From Thiothrix sp. (GTDB taxonomy: Bacteria > Pseudomonadota > Gammaproteobacteria > Thiotrichales > Thiotrichaceae), in NCBI GenBank assembly GCA_011375245.1, contig DRMA01000021.1:1-12917 (forward strand): a DNA stretch of 12,917 nucleotides, in the 5' to 3' direction. The notes under the pieces were generated by a model. That model worked only from the letters and a program-made list of their open reading frames with translations. It was not told the DNA's origin and made no database searches. A program made the position numbers and the translations under genes. Position 1 is the first letter of the stretch. Every line of letters begins with the position of its first letter. Below, one piece after another: positions 6,664 to 12,917 of the stretch.

Positions 6664-6680
6664 GGCATATCAATGAAAAA

Positions 6681-6702
6681 ACTAAAAAGTAACTTTTTTA
6701 GT
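6681..6702. terminator. convergent AT-rich terminator for the HPF-family gene (and possibly glnS)
   Basis: ACTAAAAAGT and CTTTTTTAGT form an inverted repeat with one bulged base. Read on the minus strand the stem is followed by TTTTTT, so it fits an intrinsic terminator for the HPF-family gene, whose stop codon (6698-6700) is inside the stem. On the plus strand no U-tract follows the stem, although its 3' arm is itself U-rich, so it is a poorer terminator for glnS. The stem is nearly all A-T, so efficiency is uncertain. Confidence 0.5.
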
Positions 6703-7042
6703 AACTGTGTACAGCAGGTGTATAGCTATGACGCTCCCTTGTTTGTTTGCGTTCTAATGCTTTTCTAACCGCACGTTGTGCGCGATGACTTGCTTTGTTA
6801 ATTGCGTTATATAAATCATGTTCAGTATTTTCAATGATGATAGTCGGAAGTCTATGCAGTTCGATGTGAACGAGACAACGTTTGTCTTTGCCTCTTTTAC
6901 TACCGTTAATATCAGAGAGATGAATGTGGACATTAATAATATGGTTACTAAAATGATGAATCATAGTGCCGCAATGTTGATTGATATGTTTTTTAATGGC
7001 AGGTGTAAGGGAAAAGTTTTGAGTTTGGATATCTATTTTCAT
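6698..7042 (-). CDS. HPF/RaiA family ribosome-associated protein
   Basis: A small cytoplasmic protein of 114 residues of the ribosome hibernation family. Members bind the 30S decoding region and block tRNA and mRNA sites in stationary phase or cold. The beta-alpha-beta-beta-beta-alpha pattern is visible: MKIDIQTQNFSLTPAIKKHI opens the fold; HIHLSDINGSKRGKDKRC (39-56) is the basic strand and loop; LHRLPTIIIENTEHDLYNAI (62-81) leads into the basic last helix (HRAQRAVRKALERKQ). The length is that of a short HPF without the dimerisation domain of long HPF. Whether it behaves as HPF (100S formation) or RaiA/YfiA (70S silencing) cannot be told from this sequence. The Shine-Dalgarno is weak (GGA eight to ten bases upstream). 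It follows the barrel gene by 109 bases with its own promoter candidate. Confidence 0.88.
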   Translation of the reverse strand: MKIDIQTQNFSLTPAIKKHINQHCGTMIHHFSNHIINVHIHLSDINGSKRGKDKRCLVHIELHRLPTIIIENTEHDLYNAINKASHRAQRAVRKALERKQTRERHSYTPAVHSY

Positions 7043-7078
7043 TTTTATTTTCCAGTTATGATTATTAGCGGAGGACGT

Positions 7079-7107
7079 AGTATTGATTAAAAATTAATCA
7101 ATTTCAA
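7079..7107 (-). promoter_or_regulatory. candidate promoter with internal operator-like palindrome, upstream of the HPF-family gene
   Basis: On the minus strand TTGAAA (7102-7107) and AATACT (7079-7084) are 17 bases apart and could be -35 and -10 boxes. The spacer is almost filled by a perfect palindrome, ATTGATTAA-AAA-TTAATCAAT (7082-7102). A protein bound there would block RNA polymerase. No U-run follows, so it is unlikely to be a terminator for the barrel gene. Confidence 0.4.
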
Positions 7108-7151
7108 GTGTTGATTGTTTAAACGTAGAAAAAACATCTATTCACGCTGAC

Positions 7152-8339
7152 TTAAAAGAAGCGTTGGAATTCCACTAATAGGTAATCATCATGACGCAGT
7201 GCATTCAGCAGATCGTTGCTATCAATATCCATGAAAATCTGTGCTTCTAGATTAATTTTTATGTTATCGCCTAGCCGACGACTTGCTTCAAGACGAAGAC
7301 TTTTACTTTGGTTGTCAATATCAACCATTGCTCCTGCGAGTAGCTCAGAGCTTTGTGTGTCATTAAGTGCCAGTCGTGTGCCAAGAAAAATATCATTTTG
7401 TAAGGGGGAGGTAGCCTGTTCATCTCTAGAGTCAACATGATATTCCGCTAATAAACCAAGATCAGCCGCGCTTTCTGCAACACCTGATAAGGTGTATTCA
7501 AATCCTCCTACCGCTGCGTTATAGCCTGTTGTATTTGACTCTCTACGAATGGCTTCTAGTTTCCATAACCATGCCTCACCTGTGTATTGGAGATCTAATC
7601 CTACTTGTTGAATTTGAGCATAGTGTGGATTAAGTGCTGTACTTGTGTTATTGACACGAAGTTCTGGCTCGCGTGACGTCCCATCAACCCAGCTCAGTCC
7701 TATATCAATCGCATCAAAGGTCTGATTCCAGCGTAATGCATAATCAACATGTTCTTCTTCATTATTTGATTCATATGTGGTCTGATCTGTATCAACAACG
7801 AGTGGAGTGCGTAAACGTCCTTTCACTCCTGCAAAAGTGCGTTCGCGAAAATAGGGAAGTATGTATAACGATAATGAGCCATTATCCATAATACGACTAG
7901 CACGTAGCATGGGTTGTCCCAATTTATCTTCGCCATCAAGATTTTCAATGCTGTCGTTTTGATTAATAATATCAACTAAATGCTGTGATTCAGCAACACC
8001 CCAGAAGACTTTGCTAATACCCGCCTGAAATTCCCAATCACCCTTTGCAACAGTAAGATCAAGTTGGCGTATATCGCCGTGTGTGCGTTCTTTGTCTTTA
8101 TCATCCCAACGATAGAAAGGGATGAAGGTAAAGGCTTTATGGTCATTATCCCAGCGATGGCGGAATTCAGGTTGTAGGCTAAGTGAGAAGCCGCCATCTT
8201 CCTGCCCTGTATGTAGAGCATCTTGACTAAAATAACGACCCTCCAGGGAAATATTCCCAGAAATATCATTGGCATATGCTGGACTTAAGGCAATGAATGT
8301 TGCATAGAAAAACGTCCATTTTGCGTTAATTTTTTTCAT
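7152..8339 (-). CDS. outer-membrane beta-barrel protein of an MMPL/LolA-like operon
   Basis: A secreted protein of 395 residues. Residues 1-23 form a Sec signal peptide (basic MKK, hydrophobic core, AYA cleavage site before NDISG). The mature part is a series of short alternating polar/hydrophobic strands rich in Tyr, Trp, Asp and Gly, and it ends in EFQRFF. A C-terminal Phe after alternating aromatics is the usual recognition signal for the BAM complex. I do not recognise a precise named family; DUF1302-type proteins, which also travel with RND exporters and periplasmic partners, are the closest comparison I can offer. It is the last gene of the envelope operon, 58 bases after the methyltransferase, with its own good Shine-Dalgarno (AGGAAG at 8350-8355). 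I infer it is the outer-membrane receiver or channel for the system. Confidence 0.75.
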   Translation of the reverse strand: MKKINAKWTFFYATFIALSPAYANDISGNISLEGRYFSQDALHTGQEDGGFSLSLQPEFRHRWDNDHKAFTFIPFYRWDDKDKERTHGDIRQLDLTVAKGDWEFQAGISKVFWGVAESQHLVDIINQNDSIENLDGEDKLGQPMLRASRIMDNGSLSLYILPYFRERTFAGVKGRLRTPLVVDTDQTTYESNNEEEHVDYALRWNQTFDAIDIGLSWVDGTSREPELRVNNTSTALNPHYAQIQQVGLDLQYTGEAWLWKLEAIRRESNTTGYNAAVGGFEYTLSGVAESAADLGLLAEYHVDSRDEQATSPLQNDIFLGTRLALNDTQSSELLAGAMVDIDNQSKSLRLEASRRLGDNIKINLEAQIFMDIDSNDLLNALRHDDYLLVEFQRFF

Positions 8340-8397
8340 GTATTTATCACTTCCTGTTTTACATGTGTATTGGGTTTTGGCAGTCCATTGCTATAAC

Positions 8398-8853
8398 TTA
8401 TAACCAGCGTCGTACTTTTTGTTTGTAATCCAAATACTCTTGCCCAAATTTTTGTTCGAGTATGGCTTCTTCAGGGCGTATTTGTTGGAGCGTAATAAGC
8501 CAAGGGTAGAAAGGCACAAGTAAGAAAGGAGTAATGCTACCTAAATAGATAGCCCAGCCTAGTAGCAGGAATGACAAACCAACATACATGGGGTTGCGTG
8601 AATAACGATACATGCCTGTGGTCACTAAGTTTTTAGTATTTTTGGGGGTGATAGGGTTGGGCGTGGTCTTTTTACTAAAAAAGAGCAGCAAGGATGATAA
8701 GTCGAGCAAAAATGAGCTACCGATTGCCAGTAAACCGATTTTATTCCACGGTGCAGGAATCCAATGACTTATGGGGAAATGCTTGTTAAGTAGCCACATA
8801 AGCCCTGCAAAAGCAAGCATGTATACGGGAGGAGGTATTTTAAGTTTTAGCAT
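8398..8853 (-). CDS. integral-membrane methyltransferase, ICMT/PEMT family
   Basis: A membrane protein of 151 residues with about four hydrophobic segments (near 10-23, 38-59, 88-105 and 108-122). The C-terminal half has the family's SAM-binding signature: TGMYRYSRNPMYVG (79-92) followed by RPEEAILEQKFGQEY (126-140), with the tandem Glu and the YLDY end that close over SAM in isoprenylcysteine carboxyl methyltransferase structures. Bacterial relatives methylate phospholipid head groups, isoprenoid or other hydrophobic substrates, and many are uncharacterised; the substrate here is unknown. It starts 14 bases after the LolA-like gene, with AAGG of its ribosome-binding site overlapping that gene's stop, so the two are surely co-transcribed. 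Its position within a transport operon suggests that it modifies the transported molecule or the local lipid. Confidence 0.85.
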   Translation of the reverse strand: MLKLKIPPPVYMLAFAGLMWLLNKHFPISHWIPAPWNKIGLLAIGSSFLLDLSSLLLFFSKKTTPNPITPKNTKNLVTTGMYRYSRNPMYVGLSFLLLGWAIYLGSITPFLLVPFYPWLITLQQIRPEEAILEQKFGQEYLDYKQKVRRWL

Positions 8854-8867
8854 GATATATAGCCTTA

Positions 8868-9668
8868 TTAGCGTTTCAAGGTATTTTTATTAAAATCTCT
8901 TGCTGTTAGTCCTGTCTTAAAACGGTAATCTGTCCATTGTAAGGTTGTTGATTTACCTGTTTGATGGTTTTGCATTTGCATGGTTGATGGTCTCCAATAG
9001 CGCCCAATGTATTCGCGATAACCACTGCTCGTTAGTGTTTTCAGGTGAGCGTCTTTGCGATCATAAAAATCAATTTTTACAGGACGATATTCTTGTTTAT
9101 CCACCCAGACAATTTGTTTGGTATAGCCTGAATATTGATAAGCGGGGGTACGTTGAATGACATAACATGTCCAGTTATTGGCACAGGGTTCTTCACGTAG
9201 AAACGTATGATGGTATTTTTCGACCTCTTGCGAGCCTAAGTCTTCAAAGGCAAACTCACTGCCCATAAACGGTCCTGACTTATTGCGCGAAGCAATGCGT
9301 TTTACTCGCTTAAGTGCAGGCAAGTAGAGCCATTGATCATCAGGTTTTAAACCGTGTGAAAAGGTCAGCATTCGGGTGTTTTTAATATCAGCAGGTGAGT
9401 TGAAAATCGACATGGTTTTATCGCCTTCTCCTTTACCTTCTAGTGTTTTTATCTCAATTTGACGTACGCTTTTTTGACCCGTACGATTACGCAGGAGCAT
9501 TTGCATGTGAGCAGTAAAGTCATCAAAACCAGCATCACGTGCGTCAGCTTCTTTTGCAATACGCAAGCCTTTTTCTTGAGCCGTTTCAGCATAAGCATTG
9601 ATCGCAAGCAAGCTAATGCTGATACTTGCGATACTATACTTAATACATTTTTTCAATGTATTATTCAT
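8868..9668 (-). CDS. periplasmic LolA-like protein (outer membrane lipoprotein-sorting protein family)
   Basis: A periplasmic protein of 266 residues with a signal peptide at 1-27, cleaved after NAYA. The body matches the LolA-like family often annotated as outer membrane lipoprotein-sorting protein and found beside MMPL exporters. Marks include DKTMSIFNSPADIKNTRML (83-101), QWLYLPALKRVKRI (112-125) and GPFMGSEFAFEDL (132-144). The fold is a half-open beta-barrel with a hydrophobic cavity that can carry an acyl chain or similar ligand. Two cysteines (C162, C168) are close enough for a disulfide. It is not the housekeeping LolA, which is shorter and lacks these motifs. It lies between the exporter and the outer-membrane barrel, the place expected for a periplasmic shuttle. 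Its ribosome-binding region is duplicated. Confidence 0.88.
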   Translation of the reverse strand: MNNTLKKCIKYSIASISISLLAINAYAETAQEKGLRIAKEADARDAGFDDFTAHMQMLLRNRTGQKSVRQIEIKTLEGKGEGDKTMSIFNSPADIKNTRMLTFSHGLKPDDQWLYLPALKRVKRIASRNKSGPFMGSEFAFEDLGSQEVEKYHHTFLREEPCANNWTCYVIQRTPAYQYSGYTKQIVWVDKQEYRPVKIDFYDRKDAHLKTLTSSGYREYIGRYWRPSTMQMQNHQTGKSTTLQWTDYRFKTGLTARDFNKNTLKR

Positions 9669-9670
9669 TG

Positions 9671-9692
9671 TTAATTCTCTGTTAATTCTCTG
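9671..9692. repeat. 11-bp tandem duplication at the LolA-like gene's ribosome-binding region
   Basis: TTAATTCTCTG occurs twice back to back, with a partial third TTA. On the minus strand this gives AACAGAGAATT twice before ATG, so each unit carries a GAGA-type weak Shine-Dalgarno; the nearer one is about 6-10 bases from the start. A change in copy number would move or remove one site. Confidence 0.7.
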
Positions 9693-9698
9693 TTATAT

Positions 9699-9920
9699 TT
9701 AATCTTTTTTTGCGTTGTTGTCTTTATCACCAAGTAACATATTGGTGACAATAAGACCTGGGCAGATGCCTGTAATTGCGGCAAAAATAGCAAAGCCAGC
9801 AGGAATATAAAGCACCCAATGGACAATGGCGAAACCTGTAAGCCAAATGCCTAGCCAAAGCATTGAACCAAAGATTAGGAAAAATGCACGCATAGCACAA
9901 CTCATTTTGAGGTCTTTCAT
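9699..9920 (-). CDS. small two-TM membrane protein, DUF2892 (YgaP-like) type
   Basis: A membrane protein of 73 residues with two hydrophobic helices (about 11-32 and 34-52) and a polar, charged tail (GDKDNNAKKD). The pattern of a TGF near the end of the first helix, HW at the start of the second, and then a Gly-rich helix ending GICPGL (51-56) fits the DUF2892 domain, which forms the membrane part of YgaP-type proteins. There is no rhodanese domain here. C53 in the ICPG motif is the conserved cysteine of the domain. The molecular role is unknown. A strong Shine-Dalgarno (AAGGAG, 7-8 bases before ATG) supports translation. It sits between the exporter (78 bases) and the LolA-like gene (30 bases) and so belongs to the same operon. 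Confidence 0.75.
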   Translation of the reverse strand: MKDLKMSCAMRAFFLIFGSMLWLGIWLTGFAIVHWVLYIPAGFAIFAAITGICPGLIVTNMLLGDKDNNAKKD

Positions 9921-9940
9921 AAGATTTACTCCTTAGTAAA

Positions 9941-9982
9941 GTAACATTGTTGGTAAAATTATTAGTAACGTTGTTAATAAAA
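9941..9982. repeat. imperfect direct repeat between exporter and DUF2892 genes
   Basis: GTAACATTGTTGGTAAAA (9941-9958) and GTAACGTTGTTAATAAAA (9965-9982) agree at 15 of 18 positions with a 24-base period. They lie in the only sizeable gap of the operon upstream of the DUF2892-like gene. They may be a duplicated protein-binding site or a simple duplication. Confidence 0.55.
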
Positions 9983-9998
9983 GTGATTAAATAAATCG

Positions 9999-12314
9999 CT
10001 ATTCAATAGAGCGATGGGTTTTTTCATTGTTTGTCAACCAGCTATCAAGTATTAACAAGAGTGGCGGCAGGAATAGAAAATCAGCAATCAAGGCAAAAGC
10101 AATGACAATAGCGGTCAATAAGCCCATACCTGAATTGAGTTCAAACGAAGAGGTGGATAAGACGAGAAAGCCCGCAATTAAAGCGGCTGAGGTCACCCAT
10201 AAGGCAACACCAACGGTTGAAAAAGCATAACGTATGGCATCTTCGGCACTGAGAGCTTGCTCACGTCGAGCGCGTAGATATTTGCTAAGAAAATGTACAG
10301 TGTCATCGACCACAATGCCCAATGTCATGGCAGCAACCACTGAGATACTTAAGCCTATCTGTCCATTGATAAGCGCCCAAAAGCCAAAGGCCATAATGGT
10401 TGGTGCAAGATTGGGGATTAGGCTAACTAGTCCATAACGCATAGAACGTAAAGCTAGCATTAAGATCAATGAAATCAATACCAGTGCAACGATTGTTCCA
10501 AGCAACATGCTGCGACTATTTTGCATCCCTATATGAGAAAACATAATGGTAGGGCTTGAGCCAAATGTTTTTATTTCGGGCGTGTTTTGTTGCATCCAGT
10601 TTTGTATGCGTTGTTCAAAGTCTAAAATTTGAATGCTTGAAAGTGTTTTGAGTGATACGGATAAGCGTGTTGCTTGTTTATTGATATCAAGCTGGTTATT
10701 CAAGTCTAAACCATAAGGCAGGGACATTTCATAGAGTAATAAATACTGTGCTGCTAAATCTTGTTGTTCAGGTAATTTATGCCAGCTCTCCTCATCGGCA
10801 TGTAGGTTACGATTGAGGCGCTTCATAATGTCAGTAATGCTATTGACGTGTAGCACCTCAGGTTGGCTACGCAGCCATTGGCTAAACATTTCGACTTTTT
10901 GCTGGAATTCAGGATGTGAAATACCATTGCTTTCTTTTGAATTGAGAGAGAAGTCAATAAAATAAACGCCTGTAAGGTTTTTGACCACAAAATCAGTATC
11001 AGTACGAAATTCAATACGTTCGTCAAAATATTTGATATAAATATCATTGATTTGATTGCGTGGTATTAAGAATGCTAAGAGTAAGATTAGTAAACCTATG
11101 CCCCATAGTAATACCGTTTTTTTGCCAATAACAAAGTTGGCTAGTTTTAACATAAGGGTACTCGTATGGTCTTGTGTTGCTTTAACGCGTGAAGGCAGTA
11201 ATGTGACTAAAGCGGGTAAGAAACTAATGGCTAATAACCATGCGACCATCACTCCAATAGCAGAGGTATTGCCAAGATCACGGAAAGGTGGAGCATCACT
11301 AAAATTCAGTGTCATAAAGCCAATAGCGGTGGTTAATGAAGTGAGGAATACAGGGGTAAAGTTGATGCGTAAGCTTTCGCGCATAGCTGTTATTTTATTG
11401 TCGCCTAAACGCATTCGTTGCATCCAGTTTGATAAAATATGCACACAATCAGCAACGGCTATTGTGAGTACAATAACAGGAGCAGACATCATGGGTGAGG
11501 TTAAAGGAAATCCCATCAAGCCTGCTGAGCCTAGTGCGGTGACAATGGAAAATAAAATGACGATAAAGGTCACTAATGTGCCAGCAAAACCACGTAATAA
11601 CAGGAGCACCATGAGTAAAATAGCAATAAATGCCATTGGTATCAGGTGTTGCATGTCGTATTGTGAGGCTTCTGGAAAGGCATTGTTAAGCATAACAACA
11701 CCTGTTAAGTAGACATCAAGTTCAGGGTAGGTGGCATTAATATAGGCTTTTAGTGTACGTATTGAAGCAACAACTTCAGGTACCTCTTTGGTAATGTCTT
11801 TTCCTGGTAACTCTACGGTGACATTGATCGCAGTGACATGCCCTTGTGGTGAGATGAGTCGTTTGACTAATAAGGGTTCATTAAGTGCGATTTTCTCAAT
11901 ATTTTTGAGTTGTGCAGCACTGAGGTTTTTAGGATCTTCAACTAAATCAGTAACGGTGAGGTCATCGCCTTTTGCATAAGTATGTTGATAGTTGGAGAGT
12001 GAATCGACACGTAAGGAGTAGGGGGTTTGCCATGCGCGTTTGGTAATATCAACGACGGCATGTAATGTTTCAGCGGTGAATACATTACCCTTTTTGGGGG
12101 CGAGTACCATCAGTACATTATCGTTCTTGGTATAAGTAGTTTGTAGTTCTTCAAAAGCAACGAGTTGTGGATTATCACCATCGAAAAAGACACGATAATC
12201 ATTATCAAATTTAAGGAAGCGCATACCACTTGCAAGGCTGAAAACAACTACTACAGAAAGGAGTAATGTCAGCCAGCGATGACGCATAATCCAGTTGATA
12301 TAGTTCGCACTCAT
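9999..12314 (-). CDS. RND superfamily exporter, MMPL domain
   Basis: An inner-membrane, proton-driven transporter of 771 residues in the MMPL/HpnN branch, whose known members move lipids and other hydrophobic molecules. It has two homologous halves: TM1 (13-32), a large periplasmic loop (33-220), TM2-6 (about 223-374), then TM7 (400-417), a second loop (418-600) and TM8-12 (about 603-757). The proton-relay motifs in TM4 and TM10 are TIAVADCVHI (284-293, D289) and GIVVDDTVHF (666-675, D670/D671); the first half has only one Asp. It has no AcrB-like funnel, so it does not look like a drug pump docking on TolC. The ATG overlaps the tetR stop as ATGA, with AGGA nine bases upstream. It is likely controlled by that TetR protein and partnered by the downstream LolA-like and barrel proteins. 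Confidence 0.93.
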   Translation of the reverse strand: MSANYINWIMRHRWLTLLLSVVVVFSLASGMRFLKFDNDYRVFFDGDNPQLVAFEELQTTYTKNDNVLMVLAPKKGNVFTAETLHAVVDITKRAWQTPYSLRVDSLSNYQHTYAKGDDLTVTDLVEDPKNLSAAQLKNIEKIALNEPLLVKRLISPQGHVTAINVTVELPGKDITKEVPEVVASIRTLKAYINATYPELDVYLTGVVMLNNAFPEASQYDMQHLIPMAFIAILLMVLLLLRGFAGTLVTFIVILFSIVTALGSAGLMGFPLTSPMMSAPVIVLTIAVADCVHILSNWMQRMRLGDNKITAMRESLRINFTPVFLTSLTTAIGFMTLNFSDAPPFRDLGNTSAIGVMVAWLLAISFLPALVTLLPSRVKATQDHTSTLMLKLANFVIGKKTVLLWGIGLLILLLAFLIPRNQINDIYIKYFDERIEFRTDTDFVVKNLTGVYFIDFSLNSKESNGISHPEFQQKVEMFSQWLRSQPEVLHVNSITDIMKRLNRNLHADEESWHKLPEQQDLAAQYLLLYEMSLPYGLDLNNQLDINKQATRLSVSLKTLSSIQILDFEQRIQNWMQQNTPEIKTFGSSPTIMFSHIGMQNSRSMLLGTIVALVLISLILMLALRSMRYGLVSLIPNLAPTIMAFGFWALINGQIGLSISVVAAMTLGIVVDDTVHFLSKYLRARREQALSAEDAIRYAFSTVGVALWVTSAALIAGFLVLSTSSFELNSGMGLLTAIVIAFALIADFLFLPPLLLILDSWLTNNEKTHRSIE

Positions 12315-12917
12315 ATTTCATTTTCCTGTTGAGTATTTGGACGTAAAGTATCTAATAATGTGATTAATCCTTGTCCGCAGTGCAGTAATAATTCCATGCT
12401 TTGGGCATTTTTTGCCATACCCATACAGCCTTCTAGAGTGGCAGTAAAAACAATAGCAACTTGTTGAGAATGAACGTCTTTTTTGACGGTGTTGTTAGTT
12501 TTTCCTTGCTCTAGTGCTTGTTCTATTGCTTCACGCCATTCGGTATAAATGGTAGAAATTTTTTCACAAAAAACAGGATCAATAGGGGACATTTCTTGGG
12601 CTAAATTATTGAGTGGGCAACCTAGCTCTATGTCCTCTTGGGTGAGTTTTTTACTGACATCTTTGATGGTTTTTATCAGTGCATCAATGGGGTTTTTTGT
12701 GCCTTGTAAGGGATCTACCCATTCTGTAATGAGAATGCCACGAATAATTTCATCCAGTACAGCATATCCTAAGCTTTTTTTGTTGGGGAAATGGTGATAC
12801 AGCGCACCTTTTGTAAGACCTGTATTTTTAAGAATATTTTGCAAGCTCGCCGCCTGATAGCCCATACGATGAATTTCCATAAAGGCCGCTTGTAGTAGCA
12901 TTTGCCGTGTTTCTTCA
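12311..12917 (-). CDS. TetR/AcrR family transcriptional regulator (5' end outside the window)
   Basis: A DNA-binding repressor-type protein. The N-terminal helix-turn-helix is clear: AASLQNILKNTGLTKGALYHHF (about 18-38 of the part starting at the internal ATG, 12901), with the typical YHHF recognition-helix end. The C-terminal all-helical ligand domain includes IELGCPLNNLAQEMS, a pattern seen in a common TetR C-terminal family. The reading frame stays open upstream of the ATG at 12901 to the window edge with EETRQ, which is the usual TetR N-terminal lead-in, so the true start is beyond 12917 and the gene is partial here. It overlaps the exporter gene by four bases (ATGA), so the two are translationally coupled. 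It probably autoregulates the whole envelope operon from a promoter outside the window. Confidence 0.92.
   Translation of the reverse strand, partial: EETRQMLLQAAFMEIHRMGYQAASLQNILKNTGLTKGALYHHFPNKKSLGYAVLDEIIRGILITEWVDPLQGTKNPIDALIKTIKDVSKKLTQEDIELGCPLNNLAQEMSPIDPVFCEKISTIYTEWREAIEQALEQGKTNNTVKKDVHSQQVAIVFTATLEGCMGMAKNAQSMELLLHCGQGLITLLDTLRPNTQQENEI

Noticed and set aside
7115..7154. Intrinsic terminator after the outer-membrane barrel gene
   Set aside because: A TTTTTT run exists on the minus strand but no stem precedes it; the nearby GTTTAAAC palindrome is too short and lies after the run.
7540..7555. GACTCTCTA inside the barrel gene, similar to the end of the 70-bp repeat on the reverse strand
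   Set aside because: Only about nine bases match, inside a coding region, with no further similarity.
8868..9668. Housekeeping lolA
   Set aside because: The length and motifs fit the LolA-like family linked with MMPL exporters, not the lipoprotein carrier LolA.
11056..11712. Long plus-strand open frame of 218 codons
   Set aside because: It lies wholly inside the exporter gene on the opposite strand, has no start signal and no family features, and its composition is that of a complement of membrane-protein codons.

Overview
The window looks like the chromosome of a gammaproteobacterium of fairly low GC content (AT-rich, roughly 40% GC by eye). The evidence is a bacterial glutaminyl-tRNA synthetase of the E. 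coli type, a YhfA-like OsmC protein, an SAH riboswitch (a class known mainly from Proteobacteria) and a Gram-negative envelope operon with signal peptides and an outer-membrane barrel. A Thiotrichales/Methylococcales-like lineage is possible from the style of the REP-like repeats, but this is only an impression. I see no phage, transposase, CRISPR, tRNA or rRNA gene.

Left third (1-4927). Bases 1-353 are non-coding and hold three copies of a 30-bp arm in alternating orientation, able to form two alternative hairpins. Next, all on the minus strand, come a YhfA/OsmC-family gene and the SAM-cycle genes metF, ahcY and metK. Transcription runs metK -> ahcY -> metF. In the metK leader there is a well-matched SAH riboswitch (about 4585-4671) behind a consensus -10 box. 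Together the genes make SAM (MetK), clear its by-product SAH (AhcY) and provide 5-methyl-THF for remethylating homocysteine (MetF). Methionine synthase is not in the window. Hairpins lie in both intergenic gaps of the operon. A 65-70-bp repeat occurs twice, once beyond metF and once just upstream of glnS, so the two copies flank the SAM-cycle block.

Middle (4928-7151). glnS is on the plus strand, followed by a convergent AT-rich terminator and a small HPF/RaiA ribosome-hibernation gene on the minus strand. A perfect 9+9 palindrome sits inside the likely hpf promoter.

Right half (7152-12917). A minus-strand operon reads tetR (5' end cut by the window edge) -> 12-TM RND/MMPL exporter -> DUF2892-like two-TM protein -> periplasmic LolA-like protein -> ICMT/PEMT-type membrane methyltransferase -> outer-membrane beta-barrel. 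tetR and the exporter overlap by ATGA. The set covers inner membrane, periplasm and outer membrane plus a lipid-type methyltransferase. I infer a regulated trans-envelope lipid or hydrophobic-molecule transport system. This is the part of the window most likely to be an incompletely described system.
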